Shown here in pieces: positions 9,419-18,669 of a stretch of DNA of 64,000 nt (within the stretch, counting starts at the first letter, position 1; each line of letters begins with the position of its first letter). This DNA is from Gynurincola endophyticus (GTDB lineage: Bacteria > Bacteroidota > Bacteroidia > Chitinophagales > Chitinophagaceae). A model generated the notes under the pieces. The model was given only the letters and a program-made list of their open reading frames with translations. It was not told the origin of the DNA and searched no databases. The stretch spans positions 261,078-325,077 of the forward strand of contig NZ_RCWL01000005.1 of the NCBI RefSeq assembly GCF_003991195.1, in the 5' to 3' direction. The position numbers and the translations under genes were made by a program.

Positions 9419-10075
9419 TTAGGTATTTGTATAGATATATTCTTTTAAAATAAAAATTGATTGTTCTTTATTATTGTTCTTGAATATGTTTTCAGGAGGA
9501 ACGATTGTAATTAATTTTATTTTGAAAAAATTTATTTCTGTTTGTTCTTTAGGAGAAAGATTGATTCTTTTCGATATCTCTTCATTCACTACAGATCGGG
9601 CAATATATTTTAATGATTTTTCTACGTATTGTTCACGGGCTGAAATCATTTTTTGCAGCGCTACTGTGTCGCCCTTTTTTTCTCCATTTTTTAAGTCTTG
9701 TGTTTCAGTCAGAAAATTGTAAAGTTTAGAAGGCAGTGTCTCGAATCTGGATAATCCGTTACTCGTGTTAAATGCTTGTGCGTAATCAATAGTTTTTATA
9801 CGGTTGCTGTCTTTATTATAAATTTCAATGATCAGGTATTTATTCGTAGCCACATTTTTGCCATAAAATCCGTATCCGGTTTCTATGCCCGAAATAACAA
9901 GATATGGACGAATGGCAGAACTGCTAAATAAAGCTTTTAACGGATGTAGTACAGATACCATCTTCTTCTCTTCAGATACTTTATTATTAGATGAAATCTG
10001 ACTCCAGAATCCATAAATAGAATTAACAAATATTATGAAAAAATGGATCAGGAATAAGATTGTTAGTCTTTTCAT
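9419..10075 (-). CDS. unknown protein with one N-terminal membrane anchor
   Basis: Not recognised. The 218-residue protein starts with a hydrophobic segment (MKRLTILFLIHFFIIFVNSIYGF) that could be an anchor or signal. It continues as a mixed soluble domain with a central YGFYGKNVATNKYLIIEIY segment and a Lys/Glu-rich helical second half. The ATG at 10075 is chosen over an upstream TTG. It is the first gene after the peptide terminator and is closely linked to GLPGLI and HTTM, so it probably works with them, for example as a soluble or periplasmic companion of the HTTM protein. That role is inferred from position only. Confidence 0.7.
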   Translation of the reverse strand: MKRLTILFLIHFFIIFVNSIYGFWSQISSNNKVSEEKKMVSVLHPLKALFSSSAIRPYLVISGIETGYGFYGKNVATNKYLIIEIYNKDSNRIKTIDYAQAFNTSNGLSRFETLPSKLYNFLTETQDLKNGEKKGDTVALQKMISAREQYVEKSLKYIARSVVNEEISKRINLSPKEQTEINFFKIKLITIVPPENIFKNNNKEQSIFILKEYIYTNT

Positions 10076-10102
10076 GTTGAATATCAATAATGTATTGAAA
10101 AT

Positions 10103-10129
10103 TGTTGTAAAAAAATATTTAATACAACA
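10103..10129. promoter_or_regulatory. inverted repeat upstream of the HTTM operon
   Basis: TGTTGTA / TACAACA is a perfect 7-bp repeat around a 14-base A/T-only spacer. It lies 28-54 bases before the first gene of the operon (start 10075). It could be an operator or an mRNA hairpin. No partner protein can be assigned. Confidence 0.35.
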
Positions 10130-10184
10130 TTTGTGGTATACCGTTATGATTAAACGAATATATGCAAAGGAGAGTAATTATTAA

Positions 10185-10217
10185 AAAATCAACCTGTCAA
10201 AAATACAGGTTGATTTT
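10185..10217 (-). terminator. strong terminator between the peptide gene and the HTTM operon
   Basis: A perfect 13-bp stem (AAAATCAACCTGT / ACAGGTTGATTTT) with a 7-base loop is followed on the minus strand by further T residues. It begins 6 bases after the stop codon of the small peptide gene. It would leave most transcripts as peptide-only mRNA and let a minority read through. Confidence 0.85.
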
Positions 10218-10223
10218 AATCGA

Positions 10224-10496
10224 TTAATAAGCAGCTAAAACATTGGTGATTTCAGCAACTTTTTGTGGCTCAAGGCTTGTCCAGGTTTTGTGCCATTTTT
10301 GCCATACATTCTTGTCGCTGTCGTAGTAAGAAGAATGTGTTTCAGAGAATGATGCAGCTGCAGCGGCCATTAATGAAGCGTCAACGCTCTCAGCCTGAAT
10401 TGCATCCATCATGTTGTTTTTGCTTTTGTTAGCAGTAAAAGACATAATGCTCAATGCTCCGATAAACAAAGCAGAAAGGAAAAATACTTTTTTCAT
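10224..10496 (-). CDS. small secreted protein, possible precursor peptide
   Basis: A 90-residue protein with a clear signal peptide (MKKVFFLSALFIGALSIMSF, cleavage likely near TANKS). The remaining stretch of about 65 residues contains an Ala run (LMAAAAASF), a Ser/Tyr/Asp patch (SETHSSYYDSD), a Trp-containing segment (WQKWHKTW) and an Ala-Ala-Tyr C-terminus. No family is recognised. It has its own strong terminator and lies just upstream of the HTTM/GLPGLI operon on the same strand. That arrangement recalls a highly expressed precursor with less expressed processing genes, but no modification is shown. It could equally be an unrelated small envelope protein. Confidence 0.7.
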   Translation of the reverse strand: MKKVFFLSALFIGALSIMSFTANKSKNNMMDAIQAESVDASLMAAAAASFSETHSSYYDSDKNVWQKWHKTWTSLEPQKVAEITNVLAAY

Positions 10497-10813
10497 AAAT
10501 AAAATTTTTGAATAAAAGATTAATTAACCTTTCTAAACTAATTAGCATTATTTAGAAATTAATGAAATAAATACAATTCGTCATGATAATTTGAGTAAAA
10601 CGAATTTTATTTAGTTCATTTTTTTTGTTTATGCTTATTTAAGTGTATTCGTAACGGTTATGTATATGTTTAATAAAGTTATGAAGAATTATTTATTGAT
10701 ATATGTCATATTGGTTAAGTAATTCAGTCATTAGTAAGTGTATGTGCGTTTAATCATTTATGTTGTTTATGTTGTGGTTTTTATACAAATACATGTTATT
10801 GATATAGTTAGCA
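10497..10813. other. AT-rich promoter region of the small peptide gene
   Basis: A 317-base stretch of very high A+T with no credible gene. On the minus strand TAGTTTAG at 10533-10540 is one mismatch from the TAnnTTTG box and would give a 5' leader of about 30 bases for the peptide gene. No clear -33 element is visible. The rest is unexplained. Confidence 0.4.
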
Positions 10814-13219
10814 TCAGATACCGGCTCTTTGTAATTCATCTGATAAACTTCCGCTTCTGCTCTTCACTTCTTTTACTTTTTTTCCAAACCTGTAACTGAA
10901 ATTGAATGTTACCATTCTACTATCTCTTTGTACTTTAAAATATTCTCCAAAGTATTGGAAATAAGTGTATCCCTCCATTGCCTGGGTATAAAATAAGTCT
11001 CTTGCGCCAATTTTTATCGTGGCTTTGTCTTTCAGGATATTCCGGGTAATGCTGATGCCAACTTGTCCGGTAGGAAACAGTACTTCCTGTAAGTCCATTT
11101 GATGTTTGGTTATATAGTTGCCGGCAATTTCTGCATTCAGTTTTTTAAATATTTTGAATTGCTGTGTTAAACTTCCCTGCCACTGTAATCTTGAAACTTC
11201 ATAATTCGTCCATGAAAATCCTTTAAAGTCTTTATAAATCAGATTTGATTGAAATACGATATTCCACCAGTTCCGGATAGCTTTAATGTAACTTAAATTA
11301 AAACTGTATTGATGTAGTTTACCTACATTTCCCCTGGTGTATACAGCCTGTTTATCATCTTTACTATAAAATAGTTGTGAAAAATAGTCATTAGTGATAC
11401 TGTACCCGATACTGGTAATAATACCTTCAAGGGGCATATAATTTGCTTCTATATTCCAGGTAAATTGTGGCAATATGTATGGATTACCTTCCACTGTTGT
11501 GTATTTGTTTACATCAAAAATAAAAGGATTCAGAAACGAAAATGGAGGACGGTCAATTCTTCTGGATACGGATAGGCCGATGCTTCTGTCATCACTCAAC
11601 GCTCTTTGTAAATATAAACTGGGGAACAGGTTGGTATATTTTCTATTGAAAGTAGAATCATTTCCTTTTAAAGGAAATGTCTGGGCTTCATAATTAGTAT
11701 GTTCAAATCTGAGTCCGGCTTTAATAGTCCAATCAGCTATTTTTTTATCAGTGCTAACATAAGCCGCATAAATTTTTTCATTGTATACAAACTTATTGGT
11801 ACGCGTTGAATCTTCTATCCAGCCGTTATTGGTATAAGCGTGATAAATGGCATTGTTGTTGGTTTTTATCCTGGAATATTTCGCTCCCATCTCCAGATTC
11901 CATCCGGAAGAGGTTTTAACGGAGTAATCTGTTTTTGCAACATAAATATCCTGCATTAGCGGTAAGTAGCCATTACTGAAGGGGATAATGTCTGAACTTC
12001 CCCAAGGTCTGTGTGAAAAGAGATTGTTGTCAGTAAAACGATAATTCAATAAACTTAAATCAACACTGAGCTTCTTTTTGTCTGATATTGACCATTGATA
12101 TCCAAGATTAGAGATCAGTGAATGCCAGTCATTTTCGAAATAACTTCTTACGTATACGATTGAATCTATTTTTTTGTTAGCATCCATCCATTCTGCAGGT
12201 CCTTCATTAGGGTTGTTCCTTCTGTTAATTGTACCGATAAAGTTGAAGTTTACTGTTGATTTTTTGGTTATTCTGTAATCAAGTCCGGTAGTCCATTGAT
12301 GATTATTTGTAAAATTGTAAAACATAGTCGGTTGGTTAAGGTATGCTTTAATCGTTTTGCCATCTGCTTCGAAAAATTCTCTTAAACCGTATAAACTGGT
12401 CTCCGATTCATTGTACTGTTGGCGATATCCAAACTGAAGAGATAATTTTTCTGCACCGTAATTGAGCTGAATATTGTTGAATGATTTATGAAAGTTACTG
12501 TACAGGTAACTCAGATTGATCAATCCATTCCATCCCTGATTTGTTTTTTTTGTAGTAACGATGTTAATTGCACCGGCATTACCCGCTGCATCATATTTGG
12601 CTGGCGGATTATCTAAAAATTCTATTTGTTTAACGTCGCTGGCGGGGATGTTTGCCAGAAACTGTTTCAACGCTTCTCCATTCATGTAGGTGGGTTTGTC
12701 GTCGATTAAAACCAATACGTTGTTTTTTCCTTTTAGAGTAAAATTGCCGTCTTTATCAAAACCTATTCCCGGAGATTTTTCAAGAACATCTAATGTAGAA
12801 GCTCCGGTATTGTTCGGATTGGCAGCTATATTAATAACCAGCCGGTCTGCCAGTTGTACTGCTACACGCGGAAGCGCCTGCACCACAACTTCGTCGAGGA
12901 GATTTTTCTTTTTTATCAAAATATATTCCAGCTGCTGAGATTTATTTTTTTCTAAAATAACAGGTTCTGACTGATGGGTTTCATATTCAATATGTGATAA
13001 AAAAATTATAACTACACCCGACGCAGGTTTTACCCAGCTGTAGGTGCCGGTTTTAATAACATCGTTCAGCAGCAGATGACCTTGTGGTGATCTGATCGTA
13101 ATGTTCACTTCCTGAATGAGCAATTGATCTTCATTCATAACTTTTATGTGTACCGTATCTGTGGCATAGATGCCCGTTACAGTAATCAGCATTACTGCAA
13201 GAAGGGTAAAAATTTTCAT
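10814..13219 (-). CDS. outer-membrane beta-barrel protein (TonB-receptor-like)
   Basis: An 801-residue predicted outer-membrane protein. It has a signal peptide (MKIFTLLAVMLITVTGIYA), a CarboxypepD_reg-like sandwich (about 20-105), a plug-like segment containing GNAGAINIVTTKK (about 120-225) and a long barrel rich in alternating aromatic residues. It ends with a soluble Lys/Ser-rich tail after the last strand. This is the OMP_b-brl_3 style of receptor, without a clear TonB box. It lies upstream of the peptide gene on the same strand with a 317-base gap, so it is probably a separate unit. A functional link with the second barrel at 5128-7716 is possible but unproven. Confidence 0.83.
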   Translation of the reverse strand: MKIFTLLAVMLITVTGIYATDTVHIKVMNEDQLLIQEVNITIRSPQGHLLLNDVIKTGTYSWVKPASGVVIIFLSHIEYETHQSEPVILEKNKSQQLEYILIKKKNLLDEVVVQALPRVAVQLADRLVINIAANPNNTGASTLDVLEKSPGIGFDKDGNFTLKGKNNVLVLIDDKPTYMNGEALKQFLANIPASDVKQIEFLDNPPAKYDAAGNAGAINIVTTKKTNQGWNGLINLSYLYSNFHKSFNNIQLNYGAEKLSLQFGYRQQYNESETSLYGLREFFEADGKTIKAYLNQPTMFYNFTNNHQWTTGLDYRITKKSTVNFNFIGTINRRNNPNEGPAEWMDANKKIDSIVYVRSYFENDWHSLISNLGYQWSISDKKKLSVDLSLLNYRFTDNNLFSHRPWGSSDIIPFSNGYLPLMQDIYVAKTDYSVKTSSGWNLEMGAKYSRIKTNNNAIYHAYTNNGWIEDSTRTNKFVYNEKIYAAYVSTDKKIADWTIKAGLRFEHTNYEAQTFPLKGNDSTFNRKYTNLFPSLYLQRALSDDRSIGLSVSRRIDRPPFSFLNPFIFDVNKYTTVEGNPYILPQFTWNIEANYMPLEGIITSIGYSITNDYFSQLFYSKDDKQAVYTRGNVGKLHQYSFNLSYIKAIRNWWNIVFQSNLIYKDFKGFSWTNYEVSRLQWQGSLTQQFKIFKKLNAEIAGNYITKHQMDLQEVLFPTGQVGISITRNILKDKATIKIGARDLFYTQAMEGYTYFQYFGEYFKVQRDSRMVTFNFSYRFGKKVKEVKSRSGSLSDELQRAGI

Positions 13220-13259
13220 GACTATACTTTAGTGAAAAACGAATGGAAAGTTGTGGATA

Positions 13260-13267
13260 CAAACATA
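13260..13267 (-). promoter_or_regulatory. -7 box of the 801-residue barrel gene
   Basis: The minus strand reads TATGTTTG, a match to TAnnTTTG, about 40 bases before the start at 13219. A TTTG lies only 15 bases further upstream, shorter than the usual spacing. Confidence 0.4.
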
Positions 13268-13566
13268 AAAATTAGCCATTTCCAAAATGATTGAAAAGTG
13301 TTTTACGGTTGAATGAGCGGATGGATATTGCCATGTGCAGGACAATTGGTGAGGAGTGTTTTAAGGCTGTATAAACCGGTTTTAAGCTTAGTAAAAGGGC
13401 TTTGCGGTATGAGTGGCAGATTAGCTGTTTTGTTGGAGGCAGAAGCGTTTAAAAGGCTTAACAACTTCTTTAGTTGCGCAACAGTGTTGCGTTTTTGATT
13501 CGGGATAATATTTGGCTAAAGGTGGTTGAATATAGAAAAAGCCTGGGTTTGTTTTTAGAGAAGGGT
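13268..13566. other. intergenic region, no gene supported
   Basis: About 300 bases between divergent genes. Two overlapping open frames of 61 codons exist here on opposite strands, but neither has a recognisable start context, family motif or signal peptide, so they are not called. An AAACCGGTTT palindrome sits near 13374-13383. Nothing else is evident. Confidence 0.4.
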
Positions 13567-13574
13567 TAAATTTG
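13567..13574 (+). promoter_or_regulatory. -7 box of the DUF4268 gene
   Basis: TAAATTTG matches TAnnTTTG and ends only 7 bases before the ATG at 13582, so the transcript would have almost no leader. Confidence 0.5.
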
Positions 13575-13581
13575 TACTGAT

Positions 13582-14034
13582 ATGTATACCCGACAAGAAA
13601 TAGCAAAACATAAACAGGCTTTCTGGACCACCTTTGGTAAGTATATGCAACCCGTATTGTCTGCCAGCGGTGAGCCGGTTAACTGGATGAACTATAAAAC
13701 CGGTGTGAATGGTATTCAGTTTAAAATGGACGGTGATCAGTGGGAGTCATCTGTTGGTATTCACCTGGTACATGCTTCTCTTGAATTACAAAAAGAAACC
13801 TATGAAAAGTTAGAAGGTTTTAAAGATATGCTCGAAGATGTACTGGAAGAAGAGTGGGAGTGGCGGCTGCTGAAACAGGATGAATATGGAAAAATAAAAT
13901 CAACGGTTGCTACTCATTTATACGATGTTAATTTGTATGACCGGAAAAACTGGCCTGCATTAATTACTTTTTTCAAATCGGGGATCGTTAAACTCGATGA
14001 ATGGTGGGTCAATGCAAAACCTTTCTTTGAATAA
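13582..14034 (+). CDS. DUF4268 domain protein
   Basis: A 150-residue cytoplasmic protein rich in Trp and acidic residues. The pattern YTRQEIAKHKQAFWTTFGKYM, with later VGIHLVH and a LEEEWEW segment, matches DUF4268, a domain also found at the C-terminus of some restriction-like or nuclease-like proteins. Here it stands alone. No catalytic motif is visible and the function is unknown. It is convergent with the efflux operon. Confidence 0.8.
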   Translation: MYTRQEIAKHKQAFWTTFGKYMQPVLSASGEPVNWMNYKTGVNGIQFKMDGDQWESSVGIHLVHASLELQKETYEKLEGFKDMLEDVLEEEWEWRLLKQDEYGKIKSTVATHLYDVNLYDRKNWPALITFFKSGIVKLDEWWVNAKPFFE

Positions 14035-14042
14035 AAAAGAAA

Positions 14043-14064
14043 AGGTTGGAATTAATTCCAACCT
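14043..14064 (-). terminator. terminator overlapping the stop codon of the efflux channel gene
   Basis: A perfect 22-base palindrome with arms AGGTTGGAA / TTCCAACCT and a TTAA centre. On the minus strand it encodes the last residues and stop of the TolC-like protein and is followed by a T-rich run, so it should end the RND operon. Confidence 0.75.
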
Positions 14065-15515
14065 CCTCCTAAACTTCTGTATAATATAATTGAAGAATTC
14101 AATAAATCTCTTCTGGTTTTAATCAGGTCGAGCTCTGTTTCCAGAGCCGATTTCTGCGAAGTGATTACTTCAAGGTAATTTGCATAACCTGCCAGATACA
14201 ATTCTTTAGATGTGGTAATCGCAGCGTTCATTAAAGAGGATTCTTCAAACTTCAGTTGTACTTTATCTTTTAAGAATCCGATCTTATTGATTTGTGTATT
14301 TACTTCAGCAAATGAATTCTGAATGGTTTTCTGATATTGATAAAATGCTTCCATGGCAGAAGCATTATTTTGCTCGATATCTGCAATTAACGCCGATCTG
14401 TTTAAGAATGGCTGGGTTAATCCGCCCAATACACCGAAGGCCAATGAAGAGGGATTAAACAAAACACTTGCATTGAAGGAGGTAAATCCTACCTGTGGAC
14501 TAATGGTAAGTCCTGGTAACAAAGCAGCACGTGCTGATTTTACACTTGCTTTTTTGGAGGCCAGTGCTAATTCTGCTTCCTGAATATCAGGTCTGTTTAA
14601 TATCATGGAAGCCGGTAAACCGGTTGCCAGATTTTCTGTAAAAGTGATATTATCAAAGTTTTGGGCTCTGTCTATTTTTTGCGGAAAACGGCCTATCAAT
14701 ACATTCAGTTGATTTTCTATTGCATTGATTTCTGTTCTTACATCTTTTTCGAGTGCTTTTGTATTCAATAACTGGGCTTTGAACTGTTGAACGGCCAGTT
14801 CTGTAGCTCTGCCACCTATTTTTTGAACTTCAACAATTTCTGTAGCGGCTGTTTGTAATTCGATGTTTTTCAAAATTACTTCAAGTTCTTTATCCAATGA
14901 AATAAGGTCATAGTATAAAGTGCTGATTTCTGCTACCAATGCTGTTTGAAACAGTTGAACTGATTTTTCAGCAGCCATCATTTGTAAATGGGCGGCTACC
15001 TTTTGATTTTTCAGTTTTCCGAACAGGTCAACTTCCCAGATACTTCTGGCTCCTAAAAACATTTCGGGTGTAAAATCGGTATTTACTTTTTGGTTATCGG
15101 TAATGTTGGGAGACAGGTTGGTATCAAAGTTACCAACACCGGTCATGGTGTATTTACCGTAACGGTCACCCGAAGCGGAGGCTTGCAGGTTTACCGTTGG
15201 TGCCATTGCGCCTCTTGCTCTTCTGTATTGAGCGCGGGCAGCTTCAATACGCTGGTATGCCGATAGGAAGTCCCAGTTTTTTGCCAATGCAGAATCTACT
15301 AATCTGATTAACTTCTCATCCTGAAAAAAGTTTTTCCAGGAAATTTGAGCGATGCTGTTGGTATCAACATCGCTTTCTGCTACAAACTTTTCAGGAACTG
15401 CAGTTGTTTCGGGTATTACCAGTTTTTTAGCCGGTGTACAGCTTGCTATACCGATTAATGCAGCGCCTATCCAATATTTATATTGCATTTTCATTCTTAA
15501 ATTTTGTTTACGCAT
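14052..15515 (-). CDS. TolC-like outer-membrane efflux lipoprotein (NodT/OprM type)
   Basis: Outer-membrane channel of a tripartite RND pump. The signal peptide ends in a lipobox (IGIASC), so the protein is probably lipid-anchored. Two OEP repeats (about residues 60-260 and 290-480) carry long helices such as SALAKNWDFLSAYQRIEAARAQ, typical of the periplasmic tunnel. The start at 15515 overlaps the RND stop (ATGCGTAA), implying coupled translation; in-frame ATGs at 15494 and 15488 are alternatives. It is the third gene of the MFP-RND-OEP operon. Confidence 0.9.
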   Translation of the reverse strand: MRKQNLRMKMQYKYWIGAALIGIASCTPAKKLVIPETTAVPEKFVAESDVDTNSIAQISWKNFFQDEKLIRLVDSALAKNWDFLSAYQRIEAARAQYRRARGAMAPTVNLQASASGDRYGKYTMTGVGNFDTNLSPNITDNQKVNTDFTPEMFLGARSIWEVDLFGKLKNQKVAAHLQMMAAEKSVQLFQTALVAEISTLYYDLISLDKELEVILKNIELQTAATEIVEVQKIGGRATELAVQQFKAQLLNTKALEKDVRTEINAIENQLNVLIGRFPQKIDRAQNFDNITFTENLATGLPASMILNRPDIQEAELALASKKASVKSARAALLPGLTISPQVGFTSFNASVLFNPSSLAFGVLGGLTQPFLNRSALIADIEQNNASAMEAFYQYQKTIQNSFAEVNTQINKIGFLKDKVQLKFEESSLMNAAITTSKELYLAGYANYLEVITSQKSALETELDLIKTRRDLLNSSIILYRSLGGGWN

Positions 15516-18500
15516 TTTCAACTTTCTTTTTCTTCCCTCTTTCTCCGAGTGATGCAAACAGCACGTACAAGCCCGGAATGATGAATATTCCGAAAATAGT
15601 TCCCGCCAGCATACCTCCGGCAGCAGCAGTACCGATTGATCGGTTACCCATAGCTCCGGCTCCGGATGCGATACACAGCGGAATTAACCCGGCTATGAAT
15701 GCGAAGGATGTCATTAAAATGGGTCTCAAACGTGAAGCTGCACCTTCAATCGCCGATTGTAAAATAGTGGCGCCCTCCGTTCTTCGTTGAATAGCGAACT
15801 CTACAATCAGAATGGCATTCTTACCTAATAACCCAATCAGCATCACAAGTGCTACCTGAGCATAGATATTATTTTCCAATCCTAATAAGTATAGTAATCC
15901 GAATGCTCCGAATATACCCGTTGGTAATGATAAGATTACCGGCATTGGTAATAAGAAACTTTCATATTGTGCAGCCAGAAGTAAATACACGAAAATTAAA
16001 CAGATGGCAAAAATATAAACAGCCTGATCGCCCGAGATAATCTGTTCGCGGGTCATACCCGACCATTCGTGCGTAAATCCTCTTGGTAATTTCTCTTCGG
16101 CAATTTTGTTAACTGCTTCAATTGCCTGGCCGGAGCTAAATCCGGGTGCAGCATCTCCGTTAATCATTGCTGAAGTATACATGTTATAACGGGTGAGCTG
16201 TTCAGGTCCGAATACTTTTTCCATTCTGATAAAGTTGGCAAACGGTACCATTTCTCCATGAATATTTTTTACGAATAACTCCTTGATATCTTCAGGTGTT
16301 TTTCTGTATTCAGGTGATGCCTGTAACATTACTTTATACATCATTCCGAAACGGATGAAGTTAGTGGTGTAATAAGAACCCACTAATGTTTGTAGTGTAC
16401 TCATCGCTGCATCTACTGTAACCCCGTTTTTCGCTGCCAGTTCCTGATCAACATGTAACAGGTATTGCGGGAAGTTCGGGTTAAAGCTACTGAAAGCGTT
16501 CACCACTTCCGGTGAGTTATTGATGGCATCAATAAAATCATTGGTCACATCAGCGGTTTGCTGCAAATCACCAGAACCGGATTTATCTAATATTCTTAAT
16601 TCAAACCCACTGGCGTTACCGAATCCCGGAACGGTTGGAGGTGGGAAGAATTGAATACTGGCATCAGTGATACTGGCACTTTTTTGTTCCAGAATGCGGA
16701 TTAAGTCAGCTACCGATTCTTTTCTGTCTGCCCATGGTTTAAGGTTGATCATACCCATGCCATAAGATGCTCCGGCCACCTCGTTCACAAGGCTATAACC
16801 TGCCAGTGTTGACATGGATTCATACGCATCCAGTTCGGCAGCGATTTTTTGGATCTGGTCCATCACTATTTCAGTACGTTCTACCGTTGCACCCGGAGGT
16901 GTGGTTACGTTTACATAGATCATACCCTGATCTTCTGTAGGAATGAAGCCCGATGGTAAAACTTTTGCAATACCAAAAGTGGCTACAACAAACAGTACCA
17001 GTAATCCTAAAGTAATACTTCTTTTACCGGCAATTTTTGCAACGGTTCCTTTATAATTGTTTTCAACTTTATCGTAGCGTTTATTGAAACCTCTGAAGAA
17101 TTTACCGAAGATGGTTTTATTCTGATTGGGGTCATTGTGTTTCAACATGATTGCACACAATGCCGGGGTAAGTGTTAATGCGTTGATACCCGAAATAACA
17201 ATGGATATGGCCAATGTTAAAGAGAACTGGCGATAGAAGATACCTACAGGGCCATCCATGAATGCTACAGGAACGAATACAGCCGACATAACAAGCGTAA
17301 TGGCAATAATCGCACTACTGATTTCTTTCATCGCTTTAATGGTGGCGTCCATTGCATTCAGGTGTTCCTGAACCATTTTCACGTGCACGGCTTCTACTAC
17401 CACAATCGCATTATCTACCACAATACCGATGGCTAATACCAGCGCAAATAGTGTTAATAAGTTGATGGAGAAGCCCATTGCCTGCATGAAAAATAATGTA
17501 CCGATCAATGCTACCGGAACGGCCAGCGCCGGAATCAAAGTAGATCTGAAATCCTGTAAGAAAATAAATACTACAATTGATACGAGCAGGAAGGCTTCAA
17601 TCAGCGTTCTTAATACCTCGTTGATCGAAGCATCCAGAAAACGTGATACGTCATAGTTGATATTGAAATCCATACCCGGCGGGAAGGAAGTTTCTTTCAA
17701 CTCTGCCATTCTGTTTTTTACATTCTCAATTACTTCACGGGCATTTGAACCGGGACGTTGTTTCATCATAATAGAAGCACTCGGGCGCCCGTCGGTTTTT
17801 GAAACCATCTGATAACTCAATGAACCGAACTCAATCGTTGCAATATCTTTTAATTGTAACGTGGTACCGTCGGGGTTAGCCCGCAATACAATATTTTCAT
17901 ATTGATCAGGTTCGTTGAGTTTACCGGTATATTTTAATACATACTCAAGCGTTTGTGCTAATCTGTCAGAACTTTCACCGGTTTTACCAGGTGCTGCCTC
18001 TACATTCTGACCTCTGATAGCTGTAATTACTTCGTCGGCAGATATATTATATGCTACGAGTTTGTCGGGGTTTAGCCATACGCGCATTGAATAGTCTTTG
18101 GCTCCCATGATTTCTGCGAAGCCCACACCGTCAATACGTTTTAACTCCTGCAGTACGTTGATATCGGTGAAATTAAATACGAATTTCTCATCGGCATTCG
18201 GATCGGTACTCATGATATTGAGGTACATGAGCATACTGTTTACTTCCTTTTCGGTAGTAACCCCGGCTTTAATTACCTCTTCAGGTAATTCATCGAGTAC
18301 GGTGGTTACTCTGTTCTGAACGTTTACCGCAGCAATGTCAGGGTCAGTTCCTACTTTAAAGAATACCTGAATAAGAGTGGTACCTGTATTGGATGTTACA
18401 GATTGCATGTAAGTCATGCCCGGTACCCCGTTAATTGCACGCTCGAGAGGAGTGGCTACTGCTTTGGCACTTACTTCGGCATTGGCACCGGTGTATCTGG

Positions 18501-18639
18501 CTGTTACCATTACTGATGGTGGTACAATGTCGGGAAATTGTGTAATGGGCAAAGTAAATAAGGCGAGTACCCCCATTAACGTGATCATCAAAGAGATTAC
18601 CAGCGATAATACGGGTCGCTTAATAAATTTTTCAAACAT
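15508..18639 (-). CDS. HAE1-type RND multidrug efflux transporter
   Basis: Inner-membrane proton-driven pump of 1043 residues, the normal AcrB length. It begins with the typical MFEKFIKRPVLSLVISL helix and QFPDI segment. Two sets of membrane helices flank two large periplasmic loops, and TM4 carries the paired acidic motif (LAIGIVVDNAIVVVEAV) used for proton relay. It lies between the adaptor (30-base gap) and the channel gene (8-base overlap), so the operon supplies all three parts. The substrate range cannot be read from sequence. Confidence 0.95.
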   Translation of the reverse strand: MFEKFIKRPVLSLVISLMITLMGVLALFTLPITQFPDIVPPSVMVTARYTGANAEVSAKAVATPLERAINGVPGMTYMQSVTSNTGTTLIQVFFKVGTDPDIAAVNVQNRVTTVLDELPEEVIKAGVTTEKEVNSMLMYLNIMSTDPNADEKFVFNFTDINVLQELKRIDGVGFAEIMGAKDYSMRVWLNPDKLVAYNISADEVITAIRGQNVEAAPGKTGESSDRLAQTLEYVLKYTGKLNEPDQYENIVLRANPDGTTLQLKDIATIEFGSLSYQMVSKTDGRPSASIMMKQRPGSNAREVIENVKNRMAELKETSFPPGMDFNINYDVSRFLDASINEVLRTLIEAFLLVSIVVFIFLQDFRSTLIPALAVPVALIGTLFFMQAMGFSINLLTLFALVLAIGIVVDNAIVVVEAVHVKMVQEHLNAMDATIKAMKEISSAIIAITLVMSAVFVPVAFMDGPVGIFYRQFSLTLAISIVISGINALTLTPALCAIMLKHNDPNQNKTIFGKFFRGFNKRYDKVENNYKGTVAKIAGKRSITLGLLVLFVVATFGIAKVLPSGFIPTEDQGMIYVNVTTPPGATVERTEIVMDQIQKIAAELDAYESMSTLAGYSLVNEVAGASYGMGMINLKPWADRKESVADLIRILEQKSASITDASIQFFPPPTVPGFGNASGFELRILDKSGSGDLQQTADVTNDFIDAINNSPEVVNAFSSFNPNFPQYLLHVDQELAAKNGVTVDAAMSTLQTLVGSYYTTNFIRFGMMYKVMLQASPEYRKTPEDIKELFVKNIHGEMVPFANFIRMEKVFGPEQLTRYNMYTSAMINGDAAPGFSSGQAIEAVNKIAEEKLPRGFTHEWSGMTREQIISGDQAVYIFAICLIFVYLLLAAQYESFLLPMPVILSLPTGIFGAFGLLYLLGLENNIYAQVALVMLIGLLGKNAILIVEFAIQRRTEGATILQSAIEGAASRLRPILMTSFAFIAGLIPLCIASGAGAMGNRSIGTAAAGGMLAGTIFGIFIIPGLYVLFASLGERGKKKKVENA

Positions 18640-18669
18640 AATCGGTCGCTACTTTCTGAATGGATTGAT

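Noticed and set aside
13313-13606. Two short opposite-strand frames of 61 codons in the intergenic region
   Set aside because: No motif, no promoter box in the right place, and one overlaps the DUF4268 start.
15434-15790. Open frame of 118 codons opposite the RND and channel genes
   Set aside because: Antisense to two well-supported overlapping genes; rich in Pro/Ala/Ile as expected from a reverse-frame shadow.
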